From Bryobacterales bacterium (GTDB taxonomy: Bacteria; Acidobacteriota; Terriglobia; Bryobacterales; Bryobacteraceae): a stretch of 7,770 nt of DNA. Within the stretch, counting starts at the first letter, position 1. Each line of letters begins with the position of its first letter. The notes beneath the pieces are model-generated. The model was not told the origin of the DNA and ran no database searches. It saw only the letters and a list, made by a program, of their open reading frames with translations. Below are positions 1 through 4,620 of this stretch, piece after piece. The position numbers and the translations under genes are program-made. The stretch is taken from positions 1-7,770 of the forward strand of contig PKZC01000242.1 in the NCBI GenBank assembly GCA_003132905.1, in the 5' to 3' direction.

Positions 1-160
1 CGCGCTCAGCCGGACGCTAGTGTTGCAGTACAAATCAATTTAAGGCAAAATTGTTCTGAGCACGGTCGAGATGACAAACCGAACTAGTAACATCCATCTG
101 TTGCGGCAGCGCGTTGTAGAAAGCTCCAAACGTAGCAGCCCGCATTTGATCGGTTCGAAG

Positions 161-475
161 ATGACCGAGTCCGGATTGCTGGATCGCGCCGTGCTGAATC
201 GGCAGATCGAGGAAATCCTGGACGGCCTGGACGAGAAACCCAGCTTGGCCCCGCGGATGGAGCAGGACCTGGATGGTTTTCTCGCCGCGCTGCAAGAAGG
301 TGACGTTTCACGGACCGCCCAACATGTGTGCGCGCTGCTGAGCCTGCAACTGGACGATCTGCGCAAGGCCGCGATCCTTTCCCTGATGGTGCGCCTGGCC
401 GGGAAGCGCAAATTCGATCCCGTTGCCAGTTACATCCTTCAAAACCGGGAAGTTTTCGTAACCGACCAGGGTTGA
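161..475 (+). CDS. small alpha-helical protein of unknown function
   Basis: I do not recognise this protein. From the chosen start it is 104 residues, with no signal peptide, no membrane segment and one cysteine. It reads as mostly helical: an acidic N-terminal helix (around QIEEILDGLDE), a second acidic helix (MEQDLDGFLAALQEGD), then a Leu/Ala-rich helical half ending in a short tail. An in-frame ATG at 71 would add 30 residues. I prefer 161 because the added stretch has weaker third-position GC (17 of 29 codons, against 24 of 29 just after 161) and looks like unstructured Ser/Arg-rich sequence. Neither start has a convincing Shine-Dalgarno, so the choice is uncertain. Strong GC bias at third positions and the clean reading frame argue that it is real. 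It lies 47 bases before the FecR-domain gene on the same strand and could be cotranscribed with it. Upstream (1-160) I see only a very weak promoter-like pair (TTGCAG 23-28, CAAAAT 46-51). Confidence 0.65.
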   Translation: MTESGLLDRAVLNRQIEEILDGLDEKPSLAPRMEQDLDGFLAALQEGDVSRTAQHVCALLSLQLDDLRKAAILSLMVRLAGKRKFDPVASYILQNREVFVTDQG

Positions 476-500
476 CAAGCGTAGCAAAGAAGAGCACGAT
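472..500 (+). promoter_or_regulatory. weak candidate sigma70-type promoter before the FecR-domain gene
   Basis: A perfect TTGACA hexamer at 472-477 overlaps the TGA stop of the preceding small gene. Seventeen bases later comes CACGAT (495-500), which matches TATAAT at only three positions. A better -10-like word, TAGTAT at 502-507, is 24 bases from the TTGACA, which is too far. The FecR-domain gene may therefore have its own promoter, but a chance hexamer is quite possible. Confidence 0.2.
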
Positions 501-508
501 TTAGTATT

Positions 509-514
509 AAGGAG
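509..514 (+). promoter_or_regulatory. Shine-Dalgarno of the FecR-domain gene
   Basis: AAGGAG lies 8 bases before the ATG at 523. It is the clearest ribosome binding site in the window and fixes the start of the FecR-domain gene. Confidence 0.7.
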
Positions 515-522
515 TTTTCGCA

Positions 523-1596
523 ATGCGCTTCCTGGCTGGTTGGTCTTTGGGTATAGCCTTGGGCACTCTGGCAGCGGGCTCGGCCTGCGCCCAGTATGTG
601 ATTTCGTCGCACTCGGGCGTCATCCAATACGTGGAAGGGCGGGCCTTACTTGCCGACAAGCCGGTTGAGCCGAAGTTCGGACAGTTCCCCGACATCAAAG
701 AAAACCAGGAGTTTCGAACTGAAGACGGGCGCGCGGAAATCCTGTTGACCCCTGGCGTGTTCCTGCGGCTGGGCGAGAACAGCGCCATCCGAATGCTCTC
801 CACCCGCCTGACCGATACGCGGGTTGAAGTGCTTTCTGGATCGGCCGTCGTCGAGAGCAACGAAATTCCCAAGGACAACGCCATCCAGCTGGTTTACAAG
901 AAGGAAACCATCCAGCTGCAGAAACAGGGCTTGTATCGGCTGGATACAGAACCGGCGCGCTTCCAGGTGTTCGAGGGCGAAGCCGTTGTTGCCGATACGT
1001 CCGGACAATTGACGCTGCATGGTGGCAAGCAAACCAATCTGGCCGGTGCGCTGATGGCAGAGAGCTTCGACCGCAAAGCGGACGACCAGGATGCGCTGTA
1101 TCGCTGGAGCGATCGACGGGCAAGCTATGTGGCCCAGGCCAATGTGGCATCGGCCGCTCAGGTGGGAAACGGCTACACCGGGTCCGGTAGCGGATATGGA
1201 TATGGGTTGGGCAGCGGCTACGGCTACGGATTTGGTTCGGGCTTTGGATACAATCCGGGGTTCCTGGGCGGTTGGGCGTTTAACCCGGCCTTCGGGATGT
1301 ACACGTACCTGCCTTACGAAGGATTCGGATACAGCCCGTTCGGCTATACCTACTACAGTCCGTACACTGTCGGTTACGCTCCGTCGTATGGCGGCAGCGG
1401 CTACGCCTATGGCGGCGGCGTCACCCGGACTGCCGGGCTAACCAGCACCGGCCGCTTAGCGAACGTCGCCACTCACCGCGGAGCTACCGGCGGTGGATTC
1501 ACTGCCAGCGCCCGCTCCTCATCATTCGCGAGCATCGGCGGTGGAGGCCATGCCTCATTTTCAGCTGGCGGCGGGCACGGCGGCGGACACCGCTAG
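523..1596 (+). CDS. exported FecR-domain protein with Gly/Tyr/His-rich tail
   Basis: This 357-residue protein starts at an ATG with AAGGAG 8 bases upstream. Residues 1-23 form a signal peptide (Arg, hydrophobic core, then S-A-C-A before Gln24), so it should be exported. Residues about 28-180 match the FecR fold: a short strand ending in V-x-G, 'FRTEDGRAEILLTPGVFLRLGENS', then 'VEVLSGSAVVE'. Residues about 195-357 are low-complexity: G-Y-G and G-S-G repeats (217-246), a 'FGMYTYLPYEGFGYSPFGY' segment, and a GGGH-rich end. Classical FecR is a membrane-spanning anti-sigma regulator working with FecI and FecA. Here there is no membrane segment beyond the signal peptide and no sigma factor or TonB receptor nearby. 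I infer a periplasmic or surface structural or ligand-binding role rather than iron signalling. Similar stand-alone proteins are, to my knowledge, common in Acidobacteriota. The domain call is solid; the function is unknown. Confidence 0.85.
   Translation: MRFLAGWSLGIALGTLAAGSACAQYVISSHSGVIQYVEGRALLADKPVEPKFGQFPDIKENQEFRTEDGRAEILLTPGVFLRLGENSAIRMLSTRLTDTRVEVLSGSAVVESNEIPKDNAIQLVYKKETIQLQKQGLYRLDTEPARFQVFEGEAVVADTSGQLTLHGGKQTNLAGALMAESFDRKADDQDALYRWSDRRASYVAQANVASAAQVGNGYTGSGSGYGYGLGSGYGYGFGSGFGYNPGFLGGWAFNPAFGMYTYLPYEGFGYSPFGYTYYSPYTVGYAPSYGGSGYAYGGGVTRTAGLTSTGRLANVATHRGATGGGFTASARSSSFASIGGGGHASFSAGGGHGGGHR
1171..1260 (+). repeat. Gly/Tyr low-complexity coding repeat
   Basis: This stretch encodes residues 217-246 of the FecR-domain protein as irregular G-Y-G-Y, G-S-G-Y and G-S-G-F units. 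The codons vary (GGA TAT GGA TAT, GGC TAC GGC TAC), so this is a protein-level repeat rather than an exact DNA tandem array. Such segments are flexible and can mediate surface or self-association; that role is inference. Confidence 0.55.
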
Positions 1597-1649
1597 TATT
1601 TCCACTGATAGAGGCGGAAGTAGCGCAGGATCTTGCGTTTCAGATCTCC

Positions 1650-1673
1650 AGGTGCCCGTTCACCTTGGCACCT
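1650..1673 (+). terminator. 7-bp hairpin after the FecR-domain gene, weak terminator candidate
   Basis: AGGTGCC (1650-1656) and GGCACCT (1667-1673) are perfect inverted repeats with a 10-base loop, 53 bases after the stop of the FecR-domain gene. No T-run follows, so it is not a standard intrinsic terminator. The 3' arm overlaps a candidate -35 element (TTGGCA, 1665-1670). It could end transcription weakly, be a regulatory stem for the next gene, or be chance. Confidence 0.3.
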
Positions 1674-1692
1674 AGGGACAGCCCACTAGTAT
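1665..1692 (+). promoter_or_regulatory. candidate sigma70-type promoter for the acyltransferase gene
   Basis: TTGGCA (1665-1670, five of six to TTGACA) is followed after 16 bases by TAGTAT (1687-1692, four of six to TATAAT). Transcription would start near 1699, leaving a leader of about 90 bases before the ATG at 1790. The 193-base gap and the preceding hairpin make a separate promoter here reasonable. The rest of the gap (1693-1789) holds nothing I can name except a short CTCCC/GGGAG pair (1751-1755, 1768-1772). Confidence 0.25.
1681..1690. repeat. 10-base word GCCCACTAGT, left copy
   Basis: The same 10 bases recur at 3003-3012, so the two copies bracket the acyltransferase gene. The word ends in the palindrome ACTAGT and overlaps the candidate promoter. 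Exact 10-mers are expected to recur by chance in a window this size, so significance is doubtful. Confidence 0.25.
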
Positions 1693-1789
1693 ACGGCCAC
1701 CCACCCGATTAAAGCTCCGTCGTACCTCTGACGATATTCCGAACAAGCCACTCCCATCGACGATCTCGGGAGAGCCTTTAAGATCCGAG

Positions 1790-2998
1790 ATGACAACGAC
1801 AATTGCCGGCAGTAAGCGGGTTTTTGAAATCGATGTGCTCCGGGGCGTCGCAGTGTTGCTAGTGCTGACGTTTCATTTCCCGGTACTTCCGATCCTATCT
1901 AGAATAGGCTACAGCGGCGTCGATCTGTTTTTCGTCTTGAGTGGCTTCCTGATCTCCAGTCTCCTTTTTCAGGAGTATCGAGGACGGTCTACCATTCGTC
2001 TGTCTCGGTTTTTCGCTCGACGTGCAATGAAGCTCTATCCGTCCTTTTATCTCCTGATCGGCCTGACAGTGTTGTATTGCCTGATATGGCATTTCCCCTT
2101 GACGGAGCGGAAGTTGCTTGGTGAACTGCTCTTCCTTCAAAACTACCTTGGATCCATGTGGGGACACACGTGGTCGCTGGCCGTCGAAGAACATTTCTAC
2201 ATCTTGCTGCCTCTGATGCTAGCGCTCATGTTGAGGTTACACAAGAAGGCCGACAATCCCTTCTGGGCAATCCCCTACCTGTTCCTGGGGCTGGCCGTGG
2301 CATGCCTCGGCTCACGATTGTTCATCATCCACTATCATTTGGAAGCTGGACAGGCCAGTCAGATTCAACCAGCCGGCCCAGAGTGGATACTTTCCCCAAA
2401 TTCCAACTTCGGCGTCTTTCGATTCTTGCTCTTAGGCACAGGAGATCCCTATACGGGCTTGCGGTGTGATTCGCTTTTCTTTGGCGTTTTCCTTGGGTAC
2501 CTCCACAATTTTCGTCCAGAGATCCTGAGCAGGCTGATGAGCCGCCCTTGGCGCTTTCCAGTTTCGCTAGTGGGTATTCTTTGTCTCGCGCCTATCACTT
2601 TCTTTCCCCTGGATGGCGAATTTATCCGCACGATCGGTTTTACGTTGCTATACCTGGGTTTTGGAACGATAGTAATCCTAGCGATCTACAAAGAACCGGG
2701 CCGCAAGGCTGCCGAACCCGGTATCATCGCTCGTGGAATTGCTCTGATGGGGCTATATTCATACACCATTTATCTGTGGCATTTTCCTCTGATCGTGATA
2801 TTCCAGCCGGTCGCACTGCACATGATCCCGAACGAATATGTGGTGGATGCCATCTGTTTCGCGGCGTCGATCCTGTTAGGCGTTGTTACCGCCAAGTTCG
2901 TTGAGATTCCGGTGTTGAAGCTTCGCGATCGCATGCATATCACGCGAATGGATAACAGTGAGAGCAAACTTGAGTCAGAGAAACTCCAAGCCGCCTGA
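1790..2998 (+). CDS. integral-membrane acyltransferase 3 family protein (OafA/YrhL-like)
   Basis: This 402-residue membrane protein belongs to the acyltransferase-3 family, whose members transfer acetyl or other acyl groups to cell-surface sugars (O-antigen, exopolysaccharide, peptidoglycan) or lipids. Family landmarks are present in order: F-E-I-D-x-L-R-G near residue 12 followed by conserved His29; G-Y-S-G-V-D-L-F-F-V-L-S-G-F (40-53); the R-R-x-x-[RK]-x-x-P stretch (77-84); H-T-W-S-L-A-V-E-E-H-F-Y (126-137); and a C-terminal Y-S-Y-T-I-Y-L-W-H-F-P-L helix (323-334). I see about nine or ten hydrophobic segments and a short charged cytoplasmic tail, with no SGNH domain, so it is a stand-alone transferase. 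The acceptor cannot be told from sequence. The ATG has no strong Shine-Dalgarno (GGGAGA ends 16 bases upstream). Hand-counted GC is 28/60 (2041-2100) and 27/60 (2641-2700), against 36-38/60 in three neighbouring-gene samples. This is partly due to hydrophobic codons but may indicate transfer. Confidence 0.9.
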   Translation: MTTTIAGSKRVFEIDVLRGVAVLLVLTFHFPVLPILSRIGYSGVDLFFVLSGFLISSLLFQEYRGRSTIRLSRFFARRAMKLYPSFYLLIGLTVLYCLIWHFPLTERKLLGELLFLQNYLGSMWGHTWSLAVEEHFYILLPLMLALMLRLHKKADNPFWAIPYLFLGLAVACLGSRLFIIHYHLEAGQASQIQPAGPEWILSPNSNFGVFRFLLLGTGDPYTGLRCDSLFFGVFLGYLHNFRPEILSRLMSRPWRFPVSLVGILCLAPITFFPLDGEFIRTIGFTLLYLGFGTIVILAIYKEPGRKAAEPGIIARGIALMGLYSYTIYLWHFPLIVIFQPVALHMIPNEYVVDAICFAASILLGVVTAKFVEIPVLKLRDRMHITRMDNSESKLESEKLQAA

Positions 2999-3002
2999 CA
3001 CT

Positions 3003-3012
3003 GCCCACTAGT
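3003..3012. repeat. 10-base word GCCCACTAGT, right copy
   Basis: This is the second copy of the word at 1681-1690. It sits in the 21-base gap between the convergent acyltransferase and hydrolase genes. That gap has no hairpin or T-run that would serve as a terminator for either gene. Confidence 0.25.
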
Positions 3013-3019
3013 TAGCAAG

Positions 3020-3883
3020 TCACCGAAATCGCGTCGAGGATAGCGCAGCCGTCCAGGCAGCCTGCCAATATTTTGCGCCGGGCTCAGGATATCCGTTCGC
3101 CGGAACATCGGTAGGCACAACGATGGAAGGCGCGGGTGGATCGATCTGTAAATAATCCCCGTGTTCGAAGCCCCAGTTATCCGGAATCATAAACGGACAT
3201 TGAAAATTGCTGGGATAAGGAATAGAGGGACCGCGCTGTCCCAAAGCCGCGTGCCACCACGGATGCCCTTCAGCGATAATTCCCGCAACGAAGTTGCCCA
3301 GCGGGAATGCAGCGGAGAGCACTTTATCCTGACGCGACGCCAGTACAGAGATTTTCCCGATCTTGGCTGCGGCGGCTTTGAATTCCGTGCTGAGGCAATC
3401 GTCGTCGATAGCCCCCGCCATGAGGATGGCCCGCCGGACCGGCAGATACATTTGAGAAATAGCGGCCAATAGAACCCTCGCACCCAGGCTGTGCGAGACG
3501 AATGAGATGCTGGCCGCGCCGCTAAAATTGGCATCCAGAAACGAAGCAACCAGGCGGCCTGCGTCATTGGCAACTCTTGGTTCTTCCGGGTAATCCAGAC
3601 CATGTCGCCAGATAGAATCGCCGGGCCATAAGAGCCCTAGGAAAACCGCGCCAGGGGCGAGTTGCAGCAACCGCTCCCAATTGGACAGGCAAGCAATTCC
3701 AGCGGCCCGATCCACGTTGAATCCGTGAGTGGCAATGAGCAAGTGCCGGCCGCGAATGTCGTTCAGGAATTGCGCCGGCTGCAAGCTTTTGTAATTGCCG
3801 ATAGTCGTGCCCTGATTGATGGCGACAGCGGCAGCCAGATTGCCTCCTACCGCGCTGAGACGAGCGTCGAGAAATAGCGTCAC
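3020..3883 (-). CDS. DUF900-like alpha/beta hydrolase (putative esterase/lipase)
   Basis: This is a 287-residue predicted cytoplasmic serine hydrolase without a signal peptide. Landmarks fit the DUF900/COG4782 esterase group: H-G-F-N (53-56) after a hydrophobic strand, providing the oxyanion region; L-L-W-P-G-D-S (84-90); a nucleophile elbow S-H-S-L-G (130-134) with Ser132 in place and Ser instead of Gly at the first position; S-R-Q-D-K-V-L (183-189), with Asp186 the likely acid; and a late His (His241 in F-E-H-G-D) as the likely base. The substrate is unknown. The start is a GTG 6 bases after the stop of the upstream membrane-protein gene, in the same frame, with no Shine-Dalgarno in the 20 bases before it. 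Coupled translation is likely. An AGGAGG (3843-3848) inside the gene precedes only a CTG codon (residue 16), so I did not use it. It is the last gene of its strand and converges on the acyltransferase gene. Confidence 0.8.
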   Translation of the reverse strand: MTLFLDARLSAVGGNLAAAVAINQGTTIGNYKSLQPAQFLNDIRGRHLLIATHGFNVDRAAGIACLSNWERLLQLAPGAVFLGLLWPGDSIWRHGLDYPEEPRVANDAGRLVASFLDANFSGAASISFVSHSLGARVLLAAISQMYLPVRRAILMAGAIDDDCLSTEFKAAAAKIGKISVLASRQDKVLSAAFPLGNFVAGIIAEGHPWWHAALGQRGPSIPYPSNFQCPFMIPDNWGFEHGDYLQIDPPAPSIVVPTDVPANGYPEPGAKYWQAAWTAALSSTRFR

Positions 3884-3889
3884 AGAGGG

Positions 3890-4549
3890 CTACTTTTTTG
3901 CAAGTTGCATCGCGCTCACCGCCATCGCAAGCGCGGTGGAAATGTCCTTAGCCATGGGCGCCAGAGGCGTGGCGAGCAAACCAACCAGGAGTGAGACCGC
4001 GGGGTCTATCCGCAATTCCCTCCCCCCCACCATCGCAAGCGCGATTGCCGTGAGCGCCGCCAAGGCGCGGGTCCAGTTGCGATAGATCTGGTTGCTTCGC
4101 TGGTAAGCTTCGTCCAGCAACATGGTCACAATCATGTCGAACCGGGCGAAGACATCTGTCTCGGCGGAGCTGAGCGGAGTTCCGGCAGCGATGCTCGTGG
4201 CAATCGCAGTGAGAGCGCCGGGATCAACTCCAGTGGCATTCGCCAGGGCGCGCGCATTCTGCGGATGCAGATTCAGCTTGATCAAGGACTTTGCAATCGC
4301 CTTCTGGCTGCCGAGATCGGTGCCGTTCATCCAATTCGCTTCGAGCGTTGCGACGATCTTCTTCTGGGATAGCGCATTCACTTGGCCCGCGGCAGCGGTG
4401 AGCTCGCGCACGGCGGTCCGGATGCCGCGGAAGCCGATATGGTTCACACTACCGCCGAAAACCTTGGTTGCGTCCACTAAGCCAAAAGCCGCCGTGCCCA
4501 ACCCTCCGATGGCTGTTACAACTTGCGGCAAATCGTGCAGTATGCTCAT
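3890..4549 (-). CDS. small membrane protein of unknown function, partner of the hydrolase
   Basis: I do not recognise this 219-residue protein. A hydrophobic Gly/Ala-rich segment lies at about 8-24. It is followed by a soluble, mainly helical region (about 30-155) with 'SQKAIAKSLIKLNLHPQNARALANATGVDPGALTAIA', which looks like a small helical bundle. Hydrophobic segments follow at about 161-176, 184-198 and 203-216, ending A-K-K. A membrane-anchored protein with a helical domain is the simplest reading. I chose the ATG at 4549 because GAAGG lies 5 bases before it; the ATG at 4597, which adds 16 polar residues, has no ribosome site. A GATAAT word (minus strand, 4574-4579) could be part of a promoter in the 71-base gap after the peptidase gene, but I see no matching -35. 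The gene ends GCA AAA AAG TAG, and the hydrolase GTG follows after two sense codons in the same frame. Confidence 0.7.
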   Translation of the reverse strand: MSILHDLPQVVTAIGGLGTAAFGLVDATKVFGGSVNHIGFRGIRTAVRELTAAAGQVNALSQKKIVATLEANWMNGTDLGSQKAIAKSLIKLNLHPQNARALANATGVDPGALTAIATSIAAGTPLSSAETDVFARFDMIVTMLLDEAYQRSNQIYRNWTRALAALTAIALAMVGGRELRIDPAVSLLVGLLATPLAPMAKDISTALAMAVSAMQLAKK

Positions 4550-4554
4550 GGACG

Positions 4555-4559
4555 CCTTC
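4555..4559 (-). promoter_or_regulatory. ribosome binding site deciding the membrane-protein start
   Basis: GAAGG on the minus strand ends 5 bases before the ATG at 4549. The alternative in-frame ATG at 4597 is preceded by a stretch without any purine-rich site, so this element favours the shorter protein. Confidence 0.45.
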
Positions 4560-4620
4560 GTTGACGAGCGTACATTATCTTTCCCGCCCTGGACCATCGG
4601 CTTGAGACAGCCCGTTGAGC

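Noticed and set aside
1..70. Promoter or gene end in the first 70 bases
   Set aside because: TTGCAG (23-28) and CAAAAT (46-51) match consensus poorly, and no gene end or start could be recognised.
84..497. Long open frames antisense to the small helical gene
   Set aside because: They mirror the codon bias of the plus-strand gene, have no ribosome sites, and their proteins are Arg/Ser-rich translations typical of shadow frames.
580..591. Lipoprotein signal in the FecR-domain protein (Cys22)
   Set aside because: The residues before the Cys are G-S-A, without the hydrophobic -3 residue of a lipobox; cleavage after A-C-A by the ordinary signal peptidase fits better.
3843..3848. AGGAGG on the minus strand as the real ribosome site of the hydrolase
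   Set aside because: No ATG, GTG or TTG follows at a usable distance; only a CTG codon lies 4 bases downstream.
3922..4043. Exact 14-base repeat CCATCGCAAGCGCG at 3922-3935 and 4030-4043
   Set aside because: Both copies encode Ala-Leu-Ala-Met in hydrophobic helices of the same membrane protein; similar protein sequence and biased codons explain it better than a DNA element.
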